Below, piece by piece: positions 11,090 to 20,896 of a stretch of 64,000 bases of DNA. The position numbers were made by a program, and so were the translations under genes. The notes under the pieces are model-generated. The model made no database searches and was not told where the DNA came from. It was given only the letters and a program-made list of their open reading frames with translations. Source of the DNA: Dendrolimus kikuchii (lineage: Eukaryota; Arthropoda; Insecta; Lepidoptera; Lasiocampidae); NCBI GenBank assembly GCA_019925095.2, contig CM034409.1, positions 7,009,001 to 7,073,000 of the forward strand, given 5' to 3'. Within the stretch, counting starts at the first letter, position 1. Every line of letters starts with the position of its first letter.

Positions 11090-11860
11090 GTCAATTTGGT
11101 CGTTTAGGTAGTTTTGGTAGTTTTGTTTGGCAGTTTTGGTAGTTGTGGTAGTTTTGCTATTTTCGGTAGTTTATGCTGGTAGTTTTGGTAGTTTCGGTTG
11201 TTTTGGTAGTTGTGGTAGTTTTGTTTTGTAGATTTGGTAGTTTTGGTAGATTTGGTAGTTGTGGTAGTTTTGGTAGTTGTGGTAGTTTTGGTTTGTAGAT
11301 TTGGTAGTTGTGGTAGTTTTGGTAGTTGTGGTAGTTTTGATTGGTAGATTTGGTAATTGTGGTAGTTTAGGTAGTTGTGGTAGTTTTGATTGGTAGATTT
11401 GGTAATTGTGGTAGTTTAGATAGTTGTGGTAGTTTTGATTGGTGGATTTGATAGTTTGGGTAGATTTGGTAGTTGTGGTAGTTTTGATAGTTGTGGTAGT
11501 TTTTGTAGTTGTTGTAGTTTTGTTAGTTGGGTGATTTTGGTAGTTGTGGTAGTTTTGATTGGTAGATTTGGTAATTGTGGTAGTTTTGGTAGTTGTGGTA
11601 GTTTTTATTGGTAGTTTTGGTAATTGTGGTAGTTTTGGTAGTTGTGGTAGTTTTGATAGTTGTGGTAGTTTTGGTAGCTGTGGTAGTTTTGATTGGTAGA
11701 TTTGGTAATTGTGGTAGTTTTGATTGGTAGATTTGGTAATTGTGGTAGTTTAGGTAGTTGTGGTAGTTTTGGTTGGTGGATTCAGTAGTTTTGGTTGGTA
11801 GATTTGGTAGTTTCGGCAGTTTTAGTATGTTTGGTAGTTTTGGTCGTTTGTGTAGTTTAC
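11090..11860 (+). repeat. Minisatellite of 9/18-bp units
   Basis: About 770 bp built from TTTTGGTAG and TTGTGGTAG 9-mers, usually alternating as an 18-mer. Larger composite units contain TTTTGATTGGTAGATTTGGT. The open frames across it are artefacts of the repeat. It lies inside the Helitron-like element. Confidence 0.9.
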
Positions 11861-12204
11861 ACAATATTTATTTATATAAATAAAACTAGAACGGGTTGAA
11901 ATAAGGTATTAAAGTTTGTATGGGGGACCAATCATTTATCAAGTTCATAGATACAAAAATTCACAATCTTTAAAAAATGCGACTTTCTCTCGATCTGTCT
12001 GTCTGAATACCGAAAATGGACATAGATTCTATTCATCCCGGTAGATAGGATAGTTTGTGACATAAAATGAAGTAAATCTTCCGAGGGCAAATAGCACCAA
12101 CATAAAAATACAATACAATATATCCTGTATTAACGCCTGCTTTTAAAACAAGAGGTACGCACTAGAGTTTGACGCGCGGCGGAGCCGCGGGGTAAACTCT
12201 AGTA

Positions 12205-12430
12205 TCCTATAAATATCATAGACCCGAAAGTTTGTAAGAATGTATGTATGGATGTATGTTTGTTACTCTTTCACGCAAAAACTACTGAATAGATTTTGAT
12301 GAAACTTTACAATAATATAGCTTACACATCAGAATAACACATAGGCTATAATTTATAAAGATATAGTGTGAATTAGTCAAAATATAACGATTTTCCATCA
12401 CCACGCGGGTGAAACTGCGGGCGGAGCTAG
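12205..12430 (+). mobile_element. Helitron-like element, complete
   Basis: Starts A|TCCTATAAATATCATAGACC and ends GGGCGGAGCTAG|T, so both ends fit Helitron rules. It is 226 bp and lies two bases from the end of the previous Helitron. The same family is at 36380-36831. Confidence 0.8.
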
Positions 12431-12447
12431 TTGTAACATATATTATA

Positions 12448-12648
12448 CTAGCGGCCCGGTGCGGTTTCACCCGCACTCTGTCCCGCTCCCGTGGTATATA
12501 GCGTCATGTTATAAAGCCTATGACACTCGCTGTTAACGTAGCTTTCGAAAACTAAAAGAATTTTTAAAATCGGTTTAGTAGATCCAGAGATTACCCCCTA
12601 CAACGTCACAAACTCACAAACTTTACCTCTTTATAATATTAGTATAGA
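12448..12648 (-). mobile_element. Helitron-like element, complete, minus strand
   Basis: On the minus strand it runs from A|TCTATACTAATATTATAAAG to CGCACCGGGCCGCTAG|T. It resembles the lepidopteran Lep1-type Helitrons in its start and its 'taaaatt(c/g)ttt' core. Related copies are at 19320-19521 and 37407-37575. Confidence 0.8.
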
Positions 12649-13018
12649 TGTATATTTTGTATATATATATCACAATTTTGAGGAAAAAATTCTCGCCAAA
12701 AAATGTAGTCACAAAGTCCTGTACTGACGCCGACGATATGTATGTATAAATATGCATTAGAACTCTACCAGAATGTTTTAAATTTGACGGATTGTCAGTT
12801 TTACACTCTCTCTTTCTCCCAGTTATTTGAGGGCACTATATGTCTTTTCCTTCCATACTCCTCTTGTCTGACGTACGTCCTCTGTGACACCGCAAATCAT
12901 CATATCATCCTTCACACAATCCATTCATGTATTTTTTGGCCTACCTTTACATTTCTACTCAACAATCTTGCAGTTTAACATTCTTTCTGTCACGTCACGT
13001 TCATTCCTTTTCATTATA

Positions 13019-13194
13019 TGCCTATTGTTACAATTACCACCTGCTAACAACGGTGAAGGAAAAACATCGTGATGCAACCTGCACATCGTGATAACCGAAG
13101 CCGCCTTGGACAAGCGTGGCGGGTAAACTATCCGTTCCCCCCTATAATGGGAGGCCCGAGCCCAGCATTTAGACATTTATGGGCTGATATTATG
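13019..13194 (+). mobile_element. SINE S1, 5'-truncated
   Basis: Body of the tRNA-derived SINE S1 (TATTGTTACAATTACCACCT, GCCTTGGACAAGCGTGGCGG, GGGCTGATATTATG) without the tRNA-like head. Confidence 0.75.
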
Positions 13195-13695
13195 CCTATG
13201 TCACTTTAGACCTTTCTTCTTCATTTTTCTTATTTTGTAAAATTATAAGGATGTTGATTAATGACTTGTTTTTTTAACTGAATAGATGGTTAAATGAAAG
13301 TAGAAGTAAAAATATAAACTGCTTTGGAGCTTTTAGAAGCAAATGGGAAAAATTTATAAGAAAATATAGCGAAATGTGCTGAGATCACAGCTTTTCTCAA
13401 AGCTTGTTAGCTCTAAAGCAGTTACTAATATTGTTACCTATATATAACTCGGATCCCGATGAGACCGTGTTCGTTCAATCGCTTCTAGTAGAAAAACTAA
13501 CTCAATTGGTTGTAGTCGAAATAACTAACTCGGCGGTATTTTTTCGACAGTGTGAATCTGATGTAACGATACAGATCAATAGAGTTACACTTTATACTAC
13601 TTTAATTCTATTCTTACACGGGCTAAAAAAACGATCAATGGATTAAGAATGAAATTAGTGTCCACAAAAGACGATTTGTTTATCATCACTTATAA
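13195..13695. other. No recognised gene
   Basis: AT-rich; an 80-codon frame at 13404-13646 has no recognisable motif and ordinary AT-biased composition. Confidence 0.4.
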
Positions 13696-14005
13696 TTTTT
13701 TATTGCAGGAGCTCAGCAGACAGGCAAACGGCCCACTTGATGGAAAACGGTTACATCGCATATGGACATTTGCAACAGCAAAGTTGCTACAAATGCGCTG
13801 CTGCTCTCTTAAAGGAGACTGGAACCTGATCACTAATACCGGAACACAACTCAAGGTTGGTATGGCGACATACTTTAGACCAGGGGGTGGTAGCCATCCA
13901 GTCAGGCAAATGCCCTACCACTTGGCTATGGGTTGTTAAGTCGCCTCTTACGACAGGCCGCCCGGCCGCAGGAAATTGTATTGTTTCTCCGTCCCTGCAC
14001 GGATA
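13696..14005 (-). mobile_element. SINE family A copy, minus strand
   Basis: Full-length reverse copy: TTTTTATTGCAGGAGCTCAG (tail side) through GCATATGGACATTTGCAACA to CCGTCCCTGCACGGATAA (5' end of the element). Confidence 0.8.
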
Positions 14006-14754
14006 ATTGCGGTCATATTATAATTATGATGGCATAAGTGAGATGCGGTTTTTAAAAGATAATAAACTAATTCAACATGTTTACCATAGTTTATGAGAAG
14101 ATTTGATAAAACCACGGAAAAATTTAATTGGTTACTACGAGTTCTACACATGTCTGTATTCCAGTTTTCTGAAAAACAGAGTACGTAGCCTACTAGCAAG
14201 TACTTAAGCACTACTTTTAAAAAAAGTCTAGCCTAAACATTCAACCACTTGAGACATTAGTCTCACTTTGTACGTATTATAAGCGTAATATCTTGAAACA
14301 ATACTTTACAGTCAAAGGTTTTTCGAGTGGTTTTAGTTGGTATTGTAGTCTACAGTTCTAAGTTTAATGGGTTCGCAATAGAAACATAACTATCTATTTC
14401 CTTTGCCACAATACGTAACAAAACACTTAGTACGGCTTTTACTTACATTTTGATAAGCGGTTCACAATGTAATAATTCCCACAACTGAGTCATGGATTCT
14501 TTATTTATTTTCTATTATATTTCCTTCTTAACAAATTTCACTGCTGCGTAATTTTTAGGACTACTATCTACTGCAGCGTTCCGAACAGGATAATGGCTCT
14601 TTTCAGGTTTTTAAGTTGATGCACTAATGAAAACATGTAAATTATATTTTTTGCTACCCTCTATTAAAAATAAAAACAGGGTTACCAGCCGTCAAACACT
14701 ATTATTACTATTATTTACTGATAAAGGAAAATGTAGACTGTTGTTGAATGCAAG
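14006..14754. other. No recognised gene
   Basis: AT-rich. Contains an ATCTTGAAACAATACTTTAC block (near 14289) that recurs around 14919, so it belongs to the same diverged repeat cluster as the next entry. Confidence 0.4.
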
Positions 14755-15165
14755 TATTTAGCAATCACCGCAAGTTCCACACTACCTTTAAATTTGTTCC
14801 TGAATATACGGGTGTACATGAAACATTCTCACTTCAACAACAAAAAATGTTCGAAGGTCAACATTTATTTCTATTTCTACTTGAAAAACAAGCGAGTCTG
14901 ACGTGATAGAAACATGGTGGAAACAATACTTTGCAGTTCAATCCCTCCGAAAACCTTTAAAGGTTTTTGGAGTGATTTAGTTGGTATTTGAAAGTCACCG
15001 CAAGTTCCACACTACATTTACATATATAGGTCTTTGGACATTGGGGTATATATGAATAAAACATTGATACTTCAAAAAGAAAGGGCTTTAAGTCATCCAT
15101 TTCTATTTCTACATGAGAAAGAATTGGCTCCAACATGATAGAGCCATGGTGGAACCACTAATTTG
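14755..15165 (+). repeat. Diverged tandem duplication, ~230-bp period
   Basis: CACCGCAAGTTCCACACTAC occurs at about 14765 and 14996. Both copies continue through ATGAA-AAACAT, TTTCTATTTCTAC and CATGATAGA/ACGTGATAGA in the same order. Identity is moderate, so it is an old duplication. Confidence 0.65.
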
Positions 15166-15187
15166 ATTACAGTTCTTTTTTTATTTA

Positions 15188-15400
15188 TTTTTTATTGCAG
15201 GAGATCAGCAGACAGGCAGACGGCCCACTAGATGGAAAGCGGTTACCATCGCCTATGGACATTTGCAACACCAAAGTTGCTACAAATGCGCTGCTACTCT
15301 CTTAAGGGAAACTGGAACCTGGTCACTAATGCCGAAACACAACTCAAGTTTGTTATGGCGACATACTTTAGACCGTAGCCATCCAGTCGGGCAAATGCCC
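15188..15400 (-). mobile_element. SINE family A copy, minus strand, truncated
   Basis: Tail-side half plus middle of family A, ending at CAAATGCCCTACCACCTGG; the element's own 5' ~90 bp are absent. Confidence 0.75.
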
Positions 15401-15769
15401 TACCACCTGGAAAACCTTAGAGTCGGTTTGATCGGTATGAGACACTACGCTCTCATAAAATACCAGCGTCGAATGGATAGCCTTCAGCTACTCGTGTTTC
15501 GTGTGATGAGTGAGAATTCTGATGTCTCACTTCCTCCTCCTCCTATCCAATCTTCCCTATCCCATCCCACATTCCAATCCCATATACCATCCCCTCTATA
15601 TTGCTTCTCCTGTCTAATCCCTCTATTTCATCTCCCTCCTCTTTATCCCATACTAAAGGCTGACAACGCGTTGGCTTCTCCATTGGTGTTGCAAATGCCT
15701 ATAGGTGACGGTAACTGCCGTCTGCCAGTTTCTCACCTTCGCAATAAAAAGAGTAAGTAGTCTACTACA
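15401..15769 (+). repeat. Second LINE/SINE tail fragment
   Basis: A C/T-rich stretch (15525-15650) is followed by GTTGCAAATGCCTATAGGTG and CGCAATAAAAAGAG, the same tail architecture as family A but in the opposite orientation to the neighbouring copy. Probably a separate insertion. Confidence 0.5.
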
Positions 15770-16190
15770 AGTACTCGAGCACTACTTTCCGTGTAAGTCC
15801 GCGTAAATGTTCAACCACTTAGACTAATAGCTCGCAATAATCATTTACAGTTAAATACCCACTTAACTATACGCGCTTCGGTTTTCGAGTTGAGTTTAAC
15901 AGAACTTTCAGGCCTGTTTGTTGGTACTTTAAACAGTAGCTTTTGTCCTATACCCTTTTAAAGGATTTGTAATGGCTTGAGTTAAACTATACACTGTTTT
16001 ATATCTTCCGCTATTTGTACTGATAGTAGTTTCTTGGTGATTTATTATATGGTCCTTTACCGCCAGTAAATGTTATATGCCTCAGTGAAAATATATATAA
16101 ATTTTAAGGTTTTTTTTGTAGACTTTCAACCGTTTTTAGAACCGTTGCCCAAACCTACTTGGACAATTTTATGTTTTTTCTTTAATTTAA
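15770..16190. other. No recognised feature
   Basis: AT-rich with no supported frame or repeat match. Confidence 0.4.
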
Positions 16191-16191
16191 A

Positions 16192-16790
16192 CTAGCTGTA
16201 CCCGGTAGATGTTGTCTTGCCGTTAATGAACAAAAAAATAATAATCTAGAAACCGATTGCAGCGCCATCTACCGGGACCAATTGTTAATCTAAACCATCC
16301 TCGAATCTATTTGAAAACACACAAAAAAATATCTGAAAGATCGGTCCTACCGTTGAAGAGGTGTTCAGCGGTACCACCTACCGGGTCCAATCGTGGACCT
16401 AAACCATAAGGGGATCCACTTGAACGCACACAAAAATAATGTCAACTACATCCTGGAATCCGATTGCAGCACTATCTACCTAGTTCAAATTTGAATCTAA
16501 ACCATTCCGGGACCCACTCGAACACACAAAAATAATTCACCAAAATCAGACAAATTAAAATGAGTTTAAATGCAGTCACTATTCCGGAAAAGATCATAAC
16601 GAGTGAATGGCTAGACTGATGTTGTGACTGATGTTTTTTTTATGATTTTTTATATTGATGAATATCAACATATTTTAATACTTATTGTCCTATTCCGGAC
16701 GAAGACAATTCCAAAAACACAAAAATCATACAAATTGGTCCAGCCGTTCTTAAGTTATAAATGATGTAACTAACACGACTTTGTTTTTTT
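16192..16790 (-). mobile_element. Helitron-like element with three internal tandem units
   Basis: The minus strand ends GGTACAGCTAG before T. Three diverged ~115-bp units each carry an AGC(G)-CCATCTACCGGG-type block, 'ctaaaccat' and 'cacacaaaaat' (starting near 16250, 16370 and 16468). The same family with about two units is at 34806-35123. The 5' end is not sharply visible. Confidence 0.6.
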
Positions 16791-16883
16791 AAGTGTACAT
16801 TCGGAACAGAAATCTAAAATCGACGGACATTTTGGACTAGTTATAATCGATCGTATTTGTACGCAACATTTTCTTTTAATTTA

Positions 16884-16993
16884 ATTTAATAATGTAAAAC
16901 ATCAGTCTTTATACAACCGTCATATCCGTCTATTTGCCTTTGTATGTCACAATCGATGTTTTCGGTAACTACTGGGTATATATGTAATTGTAA
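16884..16993 (+). repeat. Direct repeat, left copy
   Basis: ATTTAATAATGTAAAACATC through CAATCGATGTTTTCGGTAAC to TATGTAATTGTAA. It matches 17301-17402 nearly base for base apart from a 9-base length difference and a few substitutions. Confidence 0.85.
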
Positions 16994-17300
16994 TCTACTA
17001 AAGAGAGTTGGTCTGAAAGAGAGTGTCGGGGTGAAGGTAAGGAAAGGAATGCTCCGGTGGTTCTGGCATGTGGAAAGAATTACCACGCTGAATAGCAATG
17101 CTTACCCTTTGAGCAAAATAGACGCCAGCCTTTTGGTCGCGTGAGAGGTCTACTAAGCGTTCGGCAACATCTCGATAAAGTTTTAGAGCGTTAGGACTTT
17201 GTTTTATATATGTAGATGTTTCTTTTTCCCTCATAACAGACGAGATTGCATAATAATAGTTATGTGCTGTCAAAGAGGCAAGTGATTTGTCTAAGAATAA
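16994..17300 (+). pseudogene. RTE-like fragment chimeric with endonuclease fragment
   Basis: Bases 17000-17082 (plus) match family C (RVGLKESVGVKVRKGMLRWF). Bases 17085-17220 are a minus-strand piece of the restriction-like-endonuclease LINE (ALKLYRDVAERLVDLSRDQK, then RVSIAIQRGNS). Bases 17235-17300 return to family C, in place of the normal middle. The block sits exactly between two ~100-bp direct repeats. Confidence 0.7.
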
Positions 17301-17402
17301 ATTTAATAATGTAAAACATCAGTCTTTATACATCCGTCTATTTGCTTTTGTATGTCACAATCGATGTTTTCGGTAACTACTGAGTATATATGTAATTGTA
17401 AA
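17301..17402 (+). repeat. Direct repeat, right copy
   Basis: Second copy of 16884-16993; see that entry. Confidence 0.85.
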
Positions 17403-17404
17403 CT

Positions 17405-17693
17405 ATTAGCTTTTACCCGCGGCTTCACTCGCGTTAACATTATCCCACGCGAATTGTATAGTCTTTCGGTATAAAAGTAGCTTATTGCTATTCCAGACCA
17501 TAATATAACACTGTGCCATAGCAGGGTTTCTAAGTAAAAACTGCCTCCGGGCCGATTTCTACTTTTACTATGGGGATCGTTTTATTATCAAATAAAAATA
17601 ATTCACCCAAACATCCAGATATCTTCCTCCGTCTTGGCGTGACTGAGCAACAAACATCCATCCAAGTTTTCGCATTTATAATATTAGTATAGA
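17405..17693 (-). mobile_element. Helitron-like element, minus strand
   Basis: The minus strand starts A|TCTATACTAATATTATAAAT and ends GCGGGTAAAAGCTAA|T (CTAA fits CTRR). No coding sequence. Confidence 0.75.
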
Positions 17694-17737
17694 TTATAGT
17701 AGGTATGTATCGTAGTTTATATGTATACTAAAATTAT

Positions 17738-17846
17738 GTCGAAGAGGCAAGTGAGGTGTGTAAGAATAAGCCTAAATGGCACTCTGTTGTTCGTGCCTAC
17801 CCCGCAAGGGAACTGGCGTGAAGTTATGTATGTATGTATGTACTAC
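17738..17846 (+). pseudogene. RTE-like LINE family C 3' end
   Basis: GAAGAGGCAAGTGAGGTGTG through the final codons (PKWHSVVRAYPARELA), stop, and (ATGT)n tail. Confidence 0.8.
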
Positions 17847-17847
17847 A

Positions 17848-18130
17848 ATTATAAAGAGGAAAGATTTGTATGTTTATAAACTCAAAAACTACTAGACCGA
17901 TGTCAAAAATTCTTTCACCATTAGAATGCCATATTATCCCAGATTAATATAAGTAATATTTATTCCTAGAAAAAATTAGGGATCCCTACTAAAACTTCAA
18001 TAATGTAACCCAGGGTGTAAATAAATTAGTGTTTGAGTGGGTCCGGGGATGGTTTAGATTCATAATTGGATCCGGTAGGTGGCGCTGGAGTCGGGTTCTT
18101 GATTTTTATTTTTTCGGGGCAGAACAACGT
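17848..18130 (+). mobile_element. Lep1-type Helitron-like fragment
   Basis: AATTATAAAGAGGAAAGATT, AAACTACTAGACCGATGTCA and 'ttagggatccctactaaaa', shared with 32121-32335. The 3' end is not identifiable. Confidence 0.6.
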
Positions 18131-18236
18131 ATGCCGGAAACGTTAGTTTATTAATAAAATAAATTTGTACGAGTATTAATTTAATAACAGCTATCAACTT
18201 TTTCTTTTCTTACATATAGTTCATCCAATAGTTGTG

Positions 18237-18533
18237 GTAGCGTAATGGCTAGCGCACGCGTCCCAGCCTCAAGGGCGCGGGTTCGAATCCTAGCCGGAAC
18301 ACATGCACCACTTAGGAAGTGTTCCGACCTAATGTGCATATTGTTACAATTCCCACGTGCTAACAATGGCAAAGGAAAACATCGTGATGTAACCTGCACA
18401 CCGAAACAACCGATGTGTCACACGGACCAAGCCGCCTTGGACAAGCGTGGCGGCTATACTGTCCATTCCTCAATAGTGGGAGGATCGAGCCCATCAGTGG
18501 GACGTTATGGACGGTTATTATATTATAATATGC
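18237..18533 (+). mobile_element. tRNA-derived SINE S1, full length with target duplication
   Basis: Polymerase III-type A box TAGCGTAATGG at 18238-18248 and B box GGTTCGAATCC at 18280-18290 form a tRNA-like head. The S1 body follows (GTTACAATTCCCACGTGCTA, CGCCTTGGACAAGCGTGGCG) and it ends in a TTATTATATTATAATATG tail. Flanks TTCATCCAATAGTTGTG (18220-18236) and TTCATCCAAAAGTTGTG (18534-18550) are a 17-bp target duplication with one mismatch, as expected for LINE-mediated insertion. Other S1 copies: 13019, 22529, 23141(-), 35441(-), 49035, 55588. Confidence 0.9.
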
Positions 18534-18551
18534 TTCATCCAAAAGTTGTGT

Positions 18552-18650
18552 CGAAGAAATAGCCATGAGCGATAAAACGGCTGATTGTACTTTAATATTT
18601 AAGTTTTTCGTTGTCCCATTTTTGAACAATAAATTTTATTCCATTTAATC
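18552..18650 (+). repeat. LINE 3' untranslated fragment
   Basis: GAAGAAATAGCCATGAGCGA resembles the 'gaaatcgcttta-agcgataag(g/a)ccg' block of the CR1-like LINE at 27270-27709; ends CAATAAATTTTATTCC. Confidence 0.5.
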
Positions 18651-18990
18651 GAAAATGTATATATTATCAACATTAATTAATATACTTAATAGCTTATTAT
18701 ATTAAACATATTAATGAATGTGGTTGAAAGGCACATAATTGAAGGATAAAAAAAATACGACAGTATTCAATTACATTGAATGAATTATTCAATGTAATTT
18801 TATATTTATATGGCTGACTTTCATCGATTCATTCAAATTGAAAGGCAAAATGAATCCTCTAATATTAGCATTAGATGAATAATATTATTCTAAGATTATG
18901 TAATAATACTTTAAATTGTGACTTGGCATTTTGCCAAACAAAAAACATGAAATAGTAGATTGTTACACGAAGGTGAAACTGATGTGTTTA
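18651..18990. other. No recognised feature
   Basis: Very AT-rich. A short palindromic stretch, TTCAATTACATTGAATGAATTATTCAATGTAA, sits near 18768-18799; no coding signal. Confidence 0.4.
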
Positions 18991-19270
18991 GTCACGAGAT
19001 GGCTGGCGCGTGAGGGCGCTAATAATTCAAGTGGGTAAATAGGCCTTTCACCCGAGGTTAACACTCTGCTTTTCATTTTTAATATGAGGAAAGTAAATAA
19101 AAACTGATTAGTTAAACAAACAACTACTTCTCGAATAAAATTAGGCGTTAAATCCATATCTAAATCAGATGAAACGTCATCACGTACGTCACATATGAAA
19201 CGTCAAGTAATTTTTTTTTCTGTGGCATCTACCAGCCAGTATTTTTTTGTCATTGATCATAGTAAATTTA
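18991..19270 (+). repeat. ~270-bp repeat, copy 1
   Basis: GGGCGCTAATAATTCAAGTG through AAATAGGCCTTTCACCCGAG and ACTGATTAGTTAA to a TTTTTT-rich end. Copy 2 is at 31745-32060 in the same orientation. Confidence 0.7.
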
Positions 19271-19319
19271 AGTAAATTAATTAATATTAAATTAATTAAT
19301 TTAGTGAAAAGTAATTTAT

Positions 19320-19521
19320 AAGTTTACTAATATTATAAAGAGGTAAAGTTTGTGAGTTTGTGACGTTGTAGGGGGTAATGTCTGGGTCTACTAAGCCGAT
19401 TTTAAAAATTCTTTTACTGTTCGAAAGGTACGTTAACAGGGAGTGTCATAGGCTATATAACATGACGCTATATGCCACGGGAGTGGGACAGAACCCGGGT
19501 GAAACCGCGCCGGGCCGCTAG
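19320..19521 (+). mobile_element. Helitron-like element
   Basis: TACTAATATTATAAAGAGGT start and CCGGGCCGCTAG|T end; same family as 12448-12648. Confidence 0.75.
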
Positions 19522-19522
19522 T

Positions 19523-20040
19523 AAGTATATATTAATACTTGAAACAAAAACTTTATACCCATTTTCACGAAAGTTGCGCGGACGGAGGAGTATGAAATTC
19601 CGCACACCTATAGTTTATATAGAGAAAAGGCGACGAATGCTAATATTTTTTTTAAATTATGCATAAAAATACATTGAATCAATAAAAAAACATTACACAC
19701 ACTACCATGTATTTGATATACACACTCATATTGTTTGAGCTTTCAGAGTTCGCAGTAGGAATTCATAGGCGCTAATTTCGTGAGAATAACTAAGTTATTT
19801 ATTGTAAGATTACAAAGCAGTCCGTTGAAGTCGGTATTCAAGTGGTTCAAAAATTGAAGTAACGTTCTTATGTCACGTTGACGTTTGATGTTTAAAGATA
19901 TAGTCGCGTTCGGGACACACATATACTCTTTTGTTTATTGTTCAAGTCAAATTAACAGTGTAGCCTTGGCGAAATCTGTGATTATAGGACATTATTATTG
20001 CCGAATTTCGACCACGAGCGACCACAAGTAAGTATAAAAT
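19523..20040 (+). repeat. Repeat related to 37328-37725
   Basis: GCGCGGACGGAGGAGTATGA near the start and TAGCCTTGGCGAAATCTGTG to TTTCGACCACGAGCGACCAC at the end, the same order as at 37328-37725. Probably another Helitron-like family. Confidence 0.55.
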
Positions 20041-20067
20041 GATCTTACAAAATTACTGATATTTTTT

Positions 20068-20373
20068 GGAACGAAGTTCCTTATCGCGCGTTGCGAAAGG
20101 GGGCTAGACGGAGAAAATGAAGACCAAAAGTTGTAACAACACTTTTTGCTATAGTTGTAAGCCGTGCGGCGTGCGCGTGTTTCTCTGTCTGTCTCTCTCT
20201 CTCATAGAAAGAAAGCCAGTTATTTTCGTTTCGTCTTTCTATTTCGCAATTGAACAGTGTGGTGTTGCGACGATTATTTTTGTTGAGTTTTTTGTACATA
20301 ATAAATAACTTTAAAAAAATAAAATTTTATTAACATTCCTTCTTCACTAATTAATCGAAAGGAACTTCGTTCC
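20068..20373. repeat. Element bounded by inverted GGAACGAAGTTCC
   Basis: GGAACGAAGTTCC (20068-20080) and its exact reverse complement GGAACTTCGTTCC (20361-20373) bound a ~306-bp block with (TCTC)n near 20195. Possible MITE; no target duplication assigned. Confidence 0.4.
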
Positions 20374-20446
20374 ATCCGGGTGTCCCTTGACACCTCTCAA
20401 GTTTTTATTACAATTTATGCCGCGATTTAACAGTGGCCGTGGCCGT

Positions 20447-20758
20447 CAACCGTGCAGGAACGGAGAAAGAATACAATTTCCTGTGGCCGGGCGGCCTGTC
20501 GTAAGAGGCGACTAAATAATCCACAACCAGGTGGTAGGGCATTTTCCCGACTCGATGGCTACCACCTCCGGTCTAAAGTATGTCGCCATAACAAACTTGA
20601 GTTGTGTTCCGGCATTAGTGACCAGGTTCCAGTTTCCCTTAAGAGAGCAGCATCGCATTTGTAGCAACTTTGGTGTTGCAAACATCCATAGGCGATGGTA
20701 ACCGCTTTCCATCAAGTGGGCCGTCTGCCTGTCTGCTGATCTCCTGCAATAAAAAAAA
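20447..20758 (+). mobile_element. SINE family A copy
   Basis: Full-length: ACCGTGCAGGAACGGAGAAA to GATCTCCTGCAATAAAAAAA. AGTGGC next to both ends is a possible short target duplication. Confidence 0.8.
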
Positions 20759-20896
20759 GTGGCTTTAAAAAAGTTTGGAAATGGTCGCATCTATAGTTCA
20801 TATAGTTTTCTAATTTTTTTTGCCAGTAGGGAGAATCGTTCCCTAGGGACGAAAAGTGCTGTTTTCATCCCTGTGATTAGTCAACTCCAAACGTAC

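Larger units (their letters stand above)
10640..12202 (+). mobile_element. Helitron-like element expanded by a minisatellite
   Basis: Plus-strand homologue of 6074-6731. It has a (CTGT)14 run at 10686-10742 and two AAACTACTGGACCGATTTGG-type blocks. A large internal array follows, then the shared 3' segment. The end has textbook Helitron form: hairpin CGCGGC-GGA-GCCGCG at 12175-12189, nine bases, then CTAG at 12199-12202 followed by T. The 5' end is uncertain. No Rep/helicase coding sequence is present, so it is non-autonomous. Confidence 0.75.

Noticed and set aside
11426..11864. Open frames of 62-113 codons, Gly/Ser- or Asn/Tyr/Thr-rich
   Set aside because: They are translations of the 9/18-bp minisatellite and have no independent support.
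18237..18310. Possible functional tRNA gene
   Set aside because: A and B boxes are present, but the sequence continues into a SINE body shared by seven copies and flanked by a target duplication.
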